Below the pieces are notes generated by a model. That model was not told the origin of the DNA, did not search any database, and saw nothing but the letters and a program-made list of their open reading frames with translations. A program made the position numbers and the translations under genes. From Gimesia sp. (GTDB lineage: Bacteria; Planctomycetota; Planctomycetia; Planctomycetales; Planctomycetaceae), in contig PAJV01000078.1 of NCBI GenBank assembly GCA_002706765.1, positions 178,432-242,431 of the forward strand: a DNA stretch of 64,000 bases. Direction: 5' to 3'. The stretch's first letter is position 1. Every line of letters starts with the position of its first letter. Positions 14,850 through 24,753 of the stretch are shown piece after piece.

Positions 14850-16187
14850 CTAAGTGGTTTGTTGAGAACGTGCTTTGATGTGCCGCCATTTCGGCTTTTT
14901 CTGACCTGGTTTGGCTTTATTGGCTTCGGTTGCTGCTTCAGCCGCACGTCGGCTTCTACGACGCGGAGGCCGCGCCCCATTGGCTGCCTGTGGTCTGACG
15001 CTGGATTTTTGGCTGCCTCTGCGCGGTTCCGGTTCGAGCTTTTCCGCTTTCAGACCCGCCTGCGAATGTTCTTTCGAGACGGGAACTTTCTGGCCAATCA
15101 GCCTTTCAATGGACCGCAATTCTTTGCGTTCGCTATCACTGCAGAATGAGATGGCAATCCCATCAGCGCCCGCGCGCCCGGTGCGACCGATGCGGTGCAC
15201 GTAGGCTTCCGGCTCCACGGGGAGATCGAAGTTAATGACATGGGTGATGCCATCAATGTCAATTCCGCGTGCCGCCACATCGGTGGCGACCAGGACCTGG
15301 ACCTGTTTGCGCCGGAACGCTTCCAGTGCCTGCTGTCGTGCTCCCTGTGACTTATTGCCGTGAATCGCTGTGGCTTTGAACCCGCTGCGCACCAGTCGTT
15401 GTGACAGTGTATTGGCAGTTCGTTTTGTTTTTGTGAAAACCAGTGCCCGTTCGACTTCATCACCGCCCAGTATTTTCTGCAGGAGCGGCTGTTTCAGATT
15501 GCGTTCTACAAACATGAGTTGCTGCTGAATTTTCTGGACACTGGTGGTCTTGGGAGTCACATTGACTGTGACGGGGTTGGACAACAGGCTGTGTGCCAGT
15601 TCCGTGATCTTGGGAGCCAGTGTGGCTGAAAAGAATAACGACTGTCGCTGTGCGGGTAACTGGCTGATGATTCGCTTGAGGTCGGGAAGGAATCCCATGT
15701 CGAGCATGCGGTCTGCTTCATCGAGCACAAAGACTTCCAGTTGATTCAGCTTGATATGCCCCTGGTTCATCAGGTCGAGCAGTCGCCCTGGAGTTGCTAC
15801 CAGAATATGAGCGCCCCGTTTTAAAGCTTTGACCTGATTTCCCTGACCGACACCGCCGTAAATCAGAACCGACCGCAGTTGCAGATGTCTGCCATACGCG
15901 TCAAAGCTGTCGCCAATCTGAATGGCAAGTTCGCGCGTAGGAGCCAGAATCAACGCCAGTGGATGATTCGGGATTGATTTGCGACTGTTTTTTCCCAGCT
16001 GATTTAAGATGGGGAGAGCCAGTGCGGCTGTTTTACCGGTACCGGTCTGGGCACACCCCAGGACATCCCGGCCCTCCAGGGCAGCGGGAATCGTCTGTGC
16101 CTGAATGGGGGTGGGGATTTTGTAGTTTTCTTCGACCAGTGCTTTTTGAACTGGTGCGATTAAGTTGAGTTCTTGAAACGTATTCAA
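14850..16187 (-). CDS. rhlE: DEAD-box RNA helicase RhlE
   Basis: This 445-residue ATP-dependent RNA helicase has all DEAD-box motifs in order: Q motif (F-x(17)-PTPIQ, residues 4-29), I AQTGTGKTA (46-54), Ia PTRELAIQ, TPGRLLDL, II DEADRMLDMGF, III FSATL, then IV-VI ALVFTKTKRT, VATDVAARGIDIDG and HRIGRTGRAG. The C-terminal 70 residues form a basic tail rich in R, K and S (PRRRSRRAAE), the typical RNA-binding extension. RhlE proteins act in ribosome maturation and RNA turnover. Monocistronic, with a 665-bp upstream gap. Confidence 0.93.
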   Translation of the reverse strand: MNTFQELNLIAPVQKALVEENYKIPTPIQAQTIPAALEGRDVLGCAQTGTGKTAALALPILNQLGKNSRKSIPNHPLALILAPTRELAIQIGDSFDAYGRHLQLRSVLIYGGVGQGNQVKALKRGAHILVATPGRLLDLMNQGHIKLNQLEVFVLDEADRMLDMGFLPDLKRIISQLPAQRQSLFFSATLAPKITELAHSLLSNPVTVNVTPKTTSVQKIQQQLMFVERNLKQPLLQKILGGDEVERALVFTKTKRTANTLSQRLVRSGFKATAIHGNKSQGARQQALEAFRRKQVQVLVATDVAARGIDIDGITHVINFDLPVEPEAYVHRIGRTGRAGADGIAISFCSDSERKELRSIERLIGQKVPVSKEHSQAGLKAEKLEPEPRRGSQKSSVRPQAANGARPPRRRSRRAAEAATEANKAKPGQKKPKWRHIKARSQQTT

Positions 16188-16852
16188 TGTATTGCCTTAA
16201 TGTTTTGCTGGTCCTGTCTGCCGAAATCCGGCTTCATCATAGGGGATAAATTCTGTGATTCGTCACAGAGGACAAGACTGATATTGTTTAAAATTCGATT
16301 CGTTTTGGGGAGACAGAGCGGAGGGCGCTGATTCACGATCGGGTGAGTTCATCGGTTCCGCCTGGTTGCAACAGCACACTGGAAAGTGTACGAGAGCAGG
16401 AGAATCGTTCGCCTGGCTCTTCAGGGATTCGCTTGGGGGAAAGCGGGTGGGACCAGCTTGACCAAAAGCAAACGTCGCTTCTGTGGGAACTCTGGATAAA
16501 CAAGAAAATCACAGAATTCAATGCGTCCACAACGACGCGGATGCTTTTGTCAGCGGTCAACACAACCGTTGGCAGTTAGCAGGGATGTGCAGCAAACCCG
16601 CTGCACAAGTAGAAAGGGCCACAAGAGGATCCAACTCTGCAAAACACCCTTTCAGGTCGGAAAACGTAATCATTTAAGAGAAAACGCTACTCGCTTGTTC
16701 CAACCAGATCGTCCTGAATTTGATAGAATCAGATCCAAGGACTCGCTGAAGTATACCCCGGCTCTGTCGCTTTGCCAAGACTTAAACTTCAGAATCGTAT
16801 ATTGAGTATCGGTTGAGGCACCCCGATTCTACTGAAAAGCACATGAGAGAGG
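16188..16852. other. 665-bp gap upstream of rhlE
   Basis: Frames on both strands exist but have no ribosome sites, no recognisable protein signatures and a poor codon pattern. I checked for RNase P RNA, tmRNA and 6S-like signatures and saw none. It may hold the rhlE promoter and long leader, common for cold-regulated helicases, but no motif supports this. Confidence 0.4.
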
Positions 16853-17698
16853 TCAGTCCGGGGGACTTTTCCGGTGCGGGGGTGCCGGTTGTGACGGTGG
16901 GGGGCTAAACGGGGTTTTCCACATACCCAGCAGTGTCTGCCAGTCCGGATCATCATATTCAGAGAGCCCGAAATCAATGGTTTCCAGGTGGGGGCGCATC
17001 CGGAAGGTGCCCGCCAGGCGATCCCAGCAGGAAAAGACTGTCGAATAATTGGAATTCAATTCCCGGGGAAGGCGTGAATGGTGGATTTTATGCATATCCG
17101 GTGTGACAAACAGCCAGCGGAGTAGCGGGTCGACCTTCCCCAGTGAGATATTCGCATGGTGAAACTGCGTGGACAGATAGATCAGGATCCCATACAGGAT
17201 GAGCTGCCAGGTCACCAGACCCAGCAGTGGAATCAGCAGCAGCCGAAATAAAGTAGAAAAGGTCAATTCTCCCCAGTGGAAACGGGTGGCAGTGGAGACA
17301 TCCATGTGGGGATCGCTGTGATGCATCCTGTGGAATCTCCAGAAGAACGGGATGCGATGGTTCAACCAGTGCCAGCAATACATCCAGGCATCCAGCAACA
17401 CCACCGCCAGAATCGTTTTCCAGAAAATACCCAGCGGTAACTGGTGAAGCAGTCCCCAGTTGTGTTCGCGGGCCCATTGGGATGTGAATTCCACAGCGGT
17501 TCCAAACAACAAGCCAATGAACAGGGCATTCAGAATGGCCAGCAGCAGATTATGAAAGGCATGCCGATAACGGATCTGTCTGTCATAAGGTTTAAAAGCG
17601 GACCAGCTTTCCCAGCTCCAGAACAGTCCCAGCAAAATGACGGGGACGAGTCGCTGTGAGAGGTAAAGCAGTTCAATGCCGGATAATTCGGAAATCAT
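16853..17698 (-). CDS. Sterol desaturase / fatty acid hydroxylase family protein
   Basis: This 281-residue integral membrane di-iron enzyme shows the histidine clusters of the family: HWLNHRIPFFWRFHRMHH (H-x3-H and H-x2-HH, about residues 128-145), then THFHHANISLG-like FHHANI, and DMHKIHHSRLPRE near residue 215. Four hydrophobic helices bracket them. Members oxidise lipids (sterols, fatty acids, carotenoids); the substrate is not evident here. The C-terminal 30 residues are proline-rich. It is transcribed in the same direction as the FlgI-like gene upstream, 88 bp apart. Confidence 0.88.
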   Translation of the reverse strand: MISELSGIELLYLSQRLVPVILLGLFWSWESWSAFKPYDRQIRYRHAFHNLLLAILNALFIGLLFGTAVEFTSQWAREHNWGLLHQLPLGIFWKTILAVVLLDAWMYCWHWLNHRIPFFWRFHRMHHSDPHMDVSTATRFHWGELTFSTLFRLLLIPLLGLVTWQLILYGILIYLSTQFHHANISLGKVDPLLRWLFVTPDMHKIHHSRLPRELNSNYSTVFSCWDRLAGTFRMRPHLETIDFGLSEYDDPDWQTLLGMWKTPFSPPPSQPAPPHRKSPPD

Positions 17699-17786
17699 GG
17701 AAGGATCAGCTCAATGACAAACGGGGCCAGGGTGATGCACTCAGACCCTGATTTTCCCAGATTCCACTGGCAACGGCAAGGGGGGC

Positions 17787-19562
17787 TTACTGCTGGAGCA
17801 GTGTGGCGTTGATTTTACCCTGCTGTTGAAGTTGCTGCAGAAGCTGAATTTGAGTTTGTTGAGGCATCTGCAGATGTTGCATCAGTGCAAGTAAATCTGC
17901 GCCATTGGTTGAACTGTTCTGGATGGAAGATCCGATTTCCAGAATCAGGTTCTGCTGGTTAATGAAGGCAGGTTGGATACGCACCTGACCTTTCGCTTGA
18001 AGTTTTCCTGTCCTGCTTTCGATGATGACCTGGGGCTGTTGTGATTCAGGATCAGCCGTCTGGAGAGGGAGAGAGAGTGAAAGTAGTTGTGTTGCCAGAT
18101 GATGAGCCTGCTGTGGGTCGTTATGCGGAAGAGAGATCATGATCAGGCTGGAAGACTGCAGCATGGCTTTGGAATTCAGATGCTTTTCCGCCTGGAGAAA
18201 CTGATTGATCTGACGCGTGATCAGGTCACTTAATTGTGGAGAATGTGATTCCGAGTTCAGGAAAAATTTGAGGTGGGGAATACCCTGCCCAGAAACCAGT
18301 CGAGGATTCACATCGGTGAGGAGCTGCGCACCGCTGGCAATCATGGCCTGGGATTTCTGTTTGCTCTGATCGGTTTGAACTGAGCCCACCGCCATGGCGT
18401 CCGCGTTTGGACTTGGGTGCCCTGGAATATTCAGGGTCGTGGGCAGGAGATATCCGCCGGTCAGATCGACTCCCGGAGAGGCAGCGGTAATGTAACACTC
18501 CAGTTGTTTTCCACGGGAAACGCCCTGGTTCGGGATATAAACCACTATGGAAACGTTGGCCAGGTTCCCGGCCTGAATAGGTGTTTTGATGCTGCGCTGA
18601 TCAATGTTCATCGCGTTCATGGAGGATTTGAGTGCCCGGATCGCTTCCGCAGAAATGTTCCGGTCACCGGTTCCTCTTAAGCCGATCACCAGGCCTGTGC
18701 CTGTCAGCTTGACAATTTCTGCCGGTTGAAATTCCCCCAGCTCGGATAACTTGACTGCAGTCACATTCTGGCTGCTGACTGCCTGAGAGAGTTGAGCCGG
18801 AAGATCGAGGGCTACCAGGTTCTGGCTTAATACCGTGGCCGGCATCAGCGTATTGGTGTTTGCCGGAACCACTTTAATCTTCTGGTGCAGTTGCCCATTC
18901 TGGACAGGAGTTCCCGGCAGATTAATTGTGATTCCACGGTAGGCGGCTACGATTTGGGTGGGCTGCTGTTGTTGTACCAGGAACGATTCGCGCAAGGTGG
19001 GATTCTGACTGGGGGAATATCCTGCTGAGATCGTCTGCCCCGGAGCAGTCCCAGAAAGTGCGATTTGTTGTACCGGCGGACGTGAACCAGGTGATCGATC
19101 CTGCTGAATGCCGGCGGTGATCGCCACCTGACGCACCAGATCCGCATCCAGGCGAATGAGTTCTTCTATTAAGGTCGTACGTTGTTCCCGGGTCGTTTGT
19201 GCGAGTACCTGCAGATTCAGTTCGGGGGCTGTCCCTGTCTGGTTTGAGCTTGCGGTTAACAGTCGAGTATTTGACTTTCCCGAAATTTGTCCCGGTGCCT
19301 TTGGCGCTGTCAGTTTGCCGGGTTGTGAATCAGTGGCTGAGTCTGGTTTCTCCTGACTCTCATTCGCTCCAGCCGGGAAATCAAGGTTGAACTCGGGAAA
19401 CTCGCCGGGTTCTGATAAGGATCGTTCCAGGTCCGAGTCAGCCGCCACCTGTTCTGATTCATTGTTGACTTCAAGAAAGCCATCGATGGAACGGGATAGA
19501 AAAAACATGGCGACTGCGAACAGGGCGATTCCAGACAGGATTGAAAATTTGAAATAGCGCAT
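17787..19562 (-). CDS. Membrane-anchored FlgI-like (P-ring domain) protein
   Basis: 591 residues. Residues 5-25 form one hydrophobic anchor (FSILSGIALFAVAMFFL). Residues 30-280 are low in complexity and rich in Q, S, T and P. From about 280 the sequence matches the P-ring protein FlgI: VKLTGTGLVIGLRGTGDR, ANVSIVVYIPNQGVSRGKQL, ECYITAASPGVDLTGGYLL, PTTLNI and AMAVGSV. The tail is again glutamine-rich (LQQLQQQGKINATLLQQ). True FlgI is about 370 residues with a cleavable signal and sits in a flagellar operon; no flagellar gene is near. It may be a repurposed ring-forming protein of the planctomycete envelope. Confidence 0.75.
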   Translation of the reverse strand: MRYFKFSILSGIALFAVAMFFLSRSIDGFLEVNNESEQVAADSDLERSLSEPGEFPEFNLDFPAGANESQEKPDSATDSQPGKLTAPKAPGQISGKSNTRLLTASSNQTGTAPELNLQVLAQTTREQRTTLIEELIRLDADLVRQVAITAGIQQDRSPGSRPPVQQIALSGTAPGQTISAGYSPSQNPTLRESFLVQQQQPTQIVAAYRGITINLPGTPVQNGQLHQKIKVVPANTNTLMPATVLSQNLVALDLPAQLSQAVSSQNVTAVKLSELGEFQPAEIVKLTGTGLVIGLRGTGDRNISAEAIRALKSSMNAMNIDQRSIKTPIQAGNLANVSIVVYIPNQGVSRGKQLECYITAASPGVDLTGGYLLPTTLNIPGHPSPNADAMAVGSVQTDQSKQKSQAMIASGAQLLTDVNPRLVSGQGIPHLKFFLNSESHSPQLSDLITRQINQFLQAEKHLNSKAMLQSSSLIMISLPHNDPQQAHHLATQLLSLSLPLQTADPESQQPQVIIESRTGKLQAKGQVRIQPAFINQQNLILEIGSSIQNSSTNGADLLALMQHLQMPQQTQIQLLQQLQQQGKINATLLQQ

Positions 19563-19878
19563 AGTTTCCCTCAGCCTTGAAAAAGGGCTTCGTGAAAGGA
19601 ATGAGATGAATTGGAGGTGATGCGTCTTGAGAGAGGAGCGGGGAGCCTAAACGATCATTGATTTTGTGTCAAGATGGGTGAATTGGAGGGGAGCGATTCT
19701 GATTTATCGATTCATTTCATTGCGTAGTTTGTACAGTAGAGACGTGGACTATCTGGGGAATCGGGGTCTCAAATCAGAGATGGTTTATGCCGGCGAAAGA
19801 GGGGCAGCTATATTGGAATTGACCCTGATAGTCGAGTAGTCGTACTATTCCCACATTTCAAAAGTGGCAGGGAAAAAT
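19563..19878. other. Divergent promoter region
   Basis: 316 bp between the divergent FlgI-like and glycosyltransferase genes. No gene or clear regulatory motif was found. Confidence 0.35.
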
Positions 19879-21138
19879 ATGCCGCAGTCAAAACGGCTTA
19901 AGTATTTATTGTTATTGGTTTTATTGATATCCGCATTTCTCAGGTGCGGCGTGGCGGTGTACGTGCAGCGCCAACTGGAGCGCCAACCCGGGCGAAGCTA
20001 TGTGATTGAAGGAGATGCTGAAGGGTACTGGAAGCTGGCTCAGACGCTGAAACAGGGCGAGCCGTATTCAATCTACACGCCACCAAGACGTGTACTACGG
20101 ATGCCCGGTTTTCCCCTGGTGCTGGCGGGAGCGATGTCGGTGGTCGGTGAATCGCATGCGCGGGTGCGACTGGTGCTGGCACTGCTGGGCGTAGTGACCT
20201 GCTTTGTTGTTTATTTACTGGGGAAGGAACTGGTGAATGAAACCGTGGGGGTGCTGGCAGCGGGTCTGACGGCAGTCTCTCCGGTGATGGCTGGATTCAG
20301 TGTGCTGATATTAAGTGAAACCCTATTTGCACTCGCGATGCTGATTTCGTTATGGGGGCTGGTGAAATTATCAAAAATTGAATGGGAGAAAACAGATCGA
20401 AACAGGGGAATCTTCTGGTCACTGCTGGCAGGAGTCTCACTCGCGCTGGCGTATTATGTGAGACCCAGCTGGCTGCTGGTCGTTCCCCTGGTTGTCGCGT
20501 TTTATATTTTCAGTGCGAAAGGGCATCGTAAGACAGCGGTGCAGAGATCACTGGTATTGATGATCGGCTTCACCCTGATGTTGTTACCCTGGGTGATACG
20601 AAATTATCAGGTGACAGGACACTTTGTTCCAACCACACTCTGGGCGGGGCCGAGTCTGTATGACGGGTTGAATCCACGGGCCACCGGTGACAGTGACATG
20701 ACTTTTTTTGACCAGGAACGTGTGTTGGATTCCATGACTGAATACGAAATGAATCAACACTACACACAGCGGGCTGTGGCTTATGCGAAGCAGCATCCAG
20801 GGCATGTGCTGCAGTTAATGGTTGCGAAGCTGCTGCGTTACTGGAAGCCGTGGCCCAATGCAGCCCAGTTCCAGTCCTGGTGGATGATGCTCGCTGTCTC
20901 GGTAGTATTTGTGCCTGTGATGGGGTTTGCCTTGTATGGTGCCTGGATTTCCCGGGATCAATGTCTGCTGTTACTGATCACGGCAGGTCCGATCCTGTAT
21001 TTTTCATTGATTCACATGGTGTTTGTCAGTTCGTTGCGGTATCGACTGCCGGCGGAATACAGCTTGTATATTCTGTCAGCCGTGGGTATCTGCCGGTTGT
21101 ATGTTTCCCGATTTCAAAAGAAAGAAATCCATCCGTGA
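19879..21138 (+). CDS. Glycosyltransferase family 39-like membrane protein
   Basis: About 419 residues with ten or more hydrophobic helices. An N-terminal helix is followed by a periplasmic loop with DAEGYWKLAQTLKQGEPYSI and the RMPGFPL block, the D/E-x-x-Y and R-x-P-x-x-P features of ArnT/PMT-type transferases (GT-C fold). Such enzymes move a sugar from a polyprenyl-phosphate donor to lipids or proteins outside the membrane; the acceptor is unknown. AGGG lies six bases before the ATG at 19879, preferred over GTG at 19864. The AsmA-like gene follows after 33 bp and is probably in the same operon. Confidence 0.85.
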   Translation: MPQSKRLKYLLLLVLLISAFLRCGVAVYVQRQLERQPGRSYVIEGDAEGYWKLAQTLKQGEPYSIYTPPRRVLRMPGFPLVLAGAMSVVGESHARVRLVLALLGVVTCFVVYLLGKELVNETVGVLAAGLTAVSPVMAGFSVLILSETLFALAMLISLWGLVKLSKIEWEKTDRNRGIFWSLLAGVSLALAYYVRPSWLLVVPLVVAFYIFSAKGHRKTAVQRSLVLMIGFTLMLLPWVIRNYQVTGHFVPTTLWAGPSLYDGLNPRATGDSDMTFFDQERVLDSMTEYEMNQHYTQRAVAYAKQHPGHVLQLMVAKLLRYWKPWPNAAQFQSWWMMLAVSVVFVPVMGFALYGAWISRDQCLLLLITAGPILYFSLIHMVFVSSLRYRLPAEYSLYILSAVGICRLYVSRFQKKEIHP

Positions 21139-21171
21139 TCTGAACGTGATCTCAAGCGGTTAAGAAAAACT

Positions 21172-24100
21172 ATGGTTGTTCGTAAAACATTTCAATGGTG
21201 TCTGTTGATCCTGATTTCGCTGGTCATTACCGGCGGAAGTTACGGGTATTATCTATGGATGCGCAGCGATGAGATGTTAAAGGCGGGCGTCATGGAAAAG
21301 ATCGTAAATCATATCCCGGGACTGATGCTCGATATCGACCGGGCGCAATTTGATTATCGGCGTCGTGTGCGGATTGAAGGTTGTCGGGTGAATGTGGCGA
21401 CTCATTCCGACACGATTATCGATTTACCCGAGGTCGTTGTGACCTTAAATCAGGAAAAGCTCGCGCGGCACCAGATCATCGACGTCCAGAAAGTTGTGTT
21501 GAATCGTCCCCAACTGGTGCTGGTCCGGATGGCTGATGGGACCTGGAACTGGGAGGGGCTGCCCGAGCCGGTCAAGAATGATAATCCACTCCCCGAACTG
21601 GTCATTGAGCGGGGCAGTCTGTCATTGAAATTTGAACGGGGCGACCAGGGCGTGCCCACGTCAATGACATTTCAGAATCTGGATTTGAGGCTCATCCCTT
21701 CTGGAACGAGCCGTTATGAAATTGAAGGCCACACTTCAATTCCGCAGGCGGGTAAACTGGAGATTTCGGGCTACTGGGATCTCAATTCCAAACTGGGGTC
21801 AATTACAGGTACATGGAGTCAACTGGAGTTTGGACCGAATCTGGTACAGATGGCAACCGGGATTTCGCCGGAGCTGATAACACAGTTGAAAACAGCCATG
21901 CCCTCTTTGCGATTGAAACCGGACCCCTCGACGGGATTGTATGATCTGGGAGTGAGTGCCCAGATGGACATTCAATTCAGTCTGGCCCGCAGTCGGCAGG
22001 ACCAGCCCCCACAGTTTCAGGTACTTACACATTTGCGGGAAGGCAAGCTGAAGCATCCGGTGTTACCGTTCCCACTGCGAAACATCGCCGGGAAAGTGCT
22101 GGTGAATAACCAGCGGGTTCTGGTTCAAAATTTACAGGCGTTTAATGGTGATACCAGTTTTGAATTAACCGGGTATCATCGGTTTGCTGAAGATACGTCT
22201 GTAGACGCGCCACTCAAATATAAGAGTTCATTTTCTTTCCAGTCACGAAAACTTCCCATTGATCAACGACTGCGAAGTCGACTGTCAGGGGGTCTGGCCC
22301 GCACTTACGATACGCTGCGGCCCAGCGGTAATGTTGACCTGGAAGTCAACTTTAATCATCCCGGCACCGGCAAATGGCAGATACAGAATCTCAAGGTTTC
22401 CACAAATGACGCGGAAGTGATTCCGGTGCATTTTCCGTATCGCGTTTCGCATATTAAAGGGTATATGAAACAAACGCAGGGAGATACACTAATACTGGAG
22501 TTCGACGGAACGGCTGGCCAGCGACATGTGGAAGCGAAAGGCCATGTCAGGCATCCAGGTCCCGCTTCTGAAATCGAAATTCTGGTCCAGACAGAGCAGG
22601 TGCCCATTGATGCGACTTTGCGAGCTGCCTCTCCTGAAGTCGTCAGAAAAGTGCTGGATGAGGTTGACCTGCAGGGAACAGCAGATGCCACTCTCAGGCT
22701 CACACGGGCTCCGTTATTAGATCAGCCGATTCATTTGAACTTCGTAGCAGAAATGGATCATGGATCGTTGCAGTATCAGGACTTTCCATATCGCATCAGC
22801 GATCTCAAAGGACGCGTATCCTATTTCAGTAATACGGGAGTCACCCGGTTTGAGCAACTTACAGGCAAACATGGCAGTGCGAGCCTGTCAGCAGACGGTT
22901 CTTATGCCCGATTTGCCAATGATGGTAGATTGGAATTGAAAGTATCAGCTGAAAATGCATCCTGTGACTCCAGTCTCAAACTGGCATTACCAGAATCATT
23001 GCAGGAACTCTGGATGAATTTCGCTCCTACCGGAAAGGTTAACCTTGATACGCATGTCATCTGGGAACGTGGCAAACCGTTGCAGGTCGGTATTCCGCGC
23101 ATAGACTGGTTCGATGGTAGTATGAGTCTGAAAGACTTTCCCTACCCCCTTGATAATCTGAAGGCCCAAGGGAGTTTTCGCGTCAATCCGGAAACCGGGG
23201 TCAACGAAGTTCGTATGTCAGGTATCTCCGGGAATCACGATGAGACAAAAATCCGCATCGCAAAGGCACTTGCCGGAGTCACCCCAAGTGGAGACTGGTG
23301 GGTTCAACTGGATAAAATGACCATTGATGATTTATCCACTGATCGCGCTTTTCAGAAAGCATTGCCTGAAGCGATGGCATCCGCGTTGAATACGCTTAAT
23401 ATCCAGCGACCGATTTCTGCAAATGGCATGATCGAATTTCGAGGATCTCAGCAGCCGGGAACAGCGATCACTGCATACTGGGATATGAATTCTTATCTGG
23501 CTGAAAATACACTGACGGCCGGGGTAGATCTTACCAAGGTTTACGGTAAGGTGCATTCAGAAGGGACCTGGGATGGAAGCCATCTCCATTTGAAGGGAGA
23601 CCTGGATTTGGATTCGGTGGTGATACTGGATTATCATCTGACGGAAATCAAAGGCCCGTTTGAAATTCACGACCAGCGTTTGACGGTCGGTTCGCGCGAG
23701 ATTCGTCGTGAAAAGACTCAGTCGGTCAGTCTGCCGCAGATCAATTCCATGCAGCCGATCACTGCCAAGGCGATTCGGGGTGTGCTGACCTGTATGGGGG
23801 ATATCGAATTGAATGATGTGCCCACCTATAACATGCAGATCGAATTGAATCGGGGCCTGCTGGAAGAATACGCGGCCCGTTATATGCCGGGACAGTCGCA
23901 GTTGCGGGGCGTGATGAATGGCTGGATTCAGCTGTGGGGACGGGGATCCAGTAAATCAGATCTGAAAGGACAGGGACAGTTGCAGATCAGTCCGGCTGCC
24001 ATTTATGAGCTGCCTCCGATTGCCCAGATTTTCAAAGTGGTGCGTCTGTCACAACCTGACAAAACCGCGTTTGATTCTGCCTTCTGCGATTTTACGGTCT

Positions 24101-24486
24101 CGAACCAGACCTTTCATCTGAAGTATATCGAACTCAAAGGGAATGCGATCAGTCTGTTTGGACAGGCGGGAGAAGCCCACTTTGATGGCCGTTTGAAAGT
24201 GGATCTGTTTTCACAGCTCACGCGCCGGCAGTTGCCATTACCTTTGATTACCCAGTTGATCGGGCACGCCACCAGTGGCTGGATCCGGGTCGAGTTGCGG
24301 GGAACGACATCCAGTCCGATTGTAGATATCAAATCGAACCCTCTGCTGGATGGTTCTTTGAAGACCTTCCTGAACAACGGGATGCGGGGCAGACCGGCGG
24401 GGAATGCGACGGGACGCTGGCCTCGACCTGCGCAAACCAGTAACCAGACGCAGAAACAGCAGTTCCCGCTGCTATTTGCACAATAA
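21172..24486 (+). CDS. Giant AsmA-like (YhdP/TamB-type) protein
   Basis: This 1104-residue protein has a single N-terminal membrane helix (residues 9-28, LLILISLVITGGSYGYYLW) and a long periplasmic body of repeating beta-strand units (e.g. VEVNFNHPGTGKWQIQNLKV, SASLSADGSYARF). The C-terminal 180 residues match the AsmA-like C-terminal domain: LRGVMNGWIQLWGRGSSKSD, LKGQGQLQISPAAIYELPPI and FCDFTVSNQTFHLKYIELKG. AsmA-family proteins form bridges carrying phospholipids between the two membranes. A companion to the Mla operon further right in function, not location. Confidence 0.85.
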   Translation: MVVRKTFQWCLLILISLVITGGSYGYYLWMRSDEMLKAGVMEKIVNHIPGLMLDIDRAQFDYRRRVRIEGCRVNVATHSDTIIDLPEVVVTLNQEKLARHQIIDVQKVVLNRPQLVLVRMADGTWNWEGLPEPVKNDNPLPELVIERGSLSLKFERGDQGVPTSMTFQNLDLRLIPSGTSRYEIEGHTSIPQAGKLEISGYWDLNSKLGSITGTWSQLEFGPNLVQMATGISPELITQLKTAMPSLRLKPDPSTGLYDLGVSAQMDIQFSLARSRQDQPPQFQVLTHLREGKLKHPVLPFPLRNIAGKVLVNNQRVLVQNLQAFNGDTSFELTGYHRFAEDTSVDAPLKYKSSFSFQSRKLPIDQRLRSRLSGGLARTYDTLRPSGNVDLEVNFNHPGTGKWQIQNLKVSTNDAEVIPVHFPYRVSHIKGYMKQTQGDTLILEFDGTAGQRHVEAKGHVRHPGPASEIEILVQTEQVPIDATLRAASPEVVRKVLDEVDLQGTADATLRLTRAPLLDQPIHLNFVAEMDHGSLQYQDFPYRISDLKGRVSYFSNTGVTRFEQLTGKHGSASLSADGSYARFANDGRLELKVSAENASCDSSLKLALPESLQELWMNFAPTGKVNLDTHVIWERGKPLQVGIPRIDWFDGSMSLKDFPYPLDNLKAQGSFRVNPETGVNEVRMSGISGNHDETKIRIAKALAGVTPSGDWWVQLDKMTIDDLSTDRAFQKALPEAMASALNTLNIQRPISANGMIEFRGSQQPGTAITAYWDMNSYLAENTLTAGVDLTKVYGKVHSEGTWDGSHLHLKGDLDLDSVVILDYHLTEIKGPFEIHDQRLTVGSREIRREKTQSVSLPQINSMQPITAKAIRGVLTCMGDIELNDVPTYNMQIELNRGLLEEYAARYMPGQSQLRGVMNGWIQLWGRGSSKSDLKGQGQLQISPAAIYELPPIAQIFKVVRLSQPDKTAFDSAFCDFTVSNQTFHLKYIELKGNAISLFGQAGEAHFDGRLKVDLFSQLTRRQLPLPLITQLIGHATSGWIRVELRGTTSSPIVDIKSNPLLDGSLKTFLNNGMRGRPAGNATGRWPRPAQTSNQTQKQQFPLLFAQ

Positions 24487-24502
24487 TAAAGAAATGCAGC
24501 GT

Positions 24503-24670
24503 TCAGCGTTTTTTCTGCTGCTGCTTCTTCTGCTCGGCAATCTCTTCGGTTTCCTGGACAGACTTTTTTTTCCAGCGGGAAAGAATGAGAGTCAGCACGA
24601 TCAGGATTCCCAGATACGCTCCCAGTATCTTCAGCAGCCAGAGGAACATTCCAGTCGCGATTTCGTTCAT
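24503..24670 (-). CDS. Small single-TM protein, 55 aa
   Basis: The frame reads MNEIATGMFLWLLKILGAYL, GILIVLTLILSRW and then a basic/glutamine tail KKKSVQETEEIAEQKKQQQKKR. One membrane helix (residues 8-31) with a positively charged C-terminal tail is very unlikely to arise as antisense noise. The ribosome site is weak for the ATG at 24670; the ATG at residue 8 is an alternative. It converges with the AsmA-like gene (17 bp apart) and follows the TadE-like gene on the same strand after 83 bp, so it may be the last gene of that unit. Function unknown. Confidence 0.55.
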   Translation of the reverse strand: MNEIATGMFLWLLKILGAYLGILIVLTLILSRWKKKSVQETEEIAEQKKQQQKKR

Positions 24671-24753
24671 GTGCAGGAAAACTTGCTGTTCTGACAGATG
24701 ATTGAGCTCAGTAATGAACTCAATGAGGTGAGAAAGAGGAAATCAGACAGCTG

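Noticed and set aside
16343-16805. Overlapping frames in the gap upstream of rhlE
   Set aside because: Several frames on both strands are open for 60-95 codons, none with a ribosome site or recognisable text.
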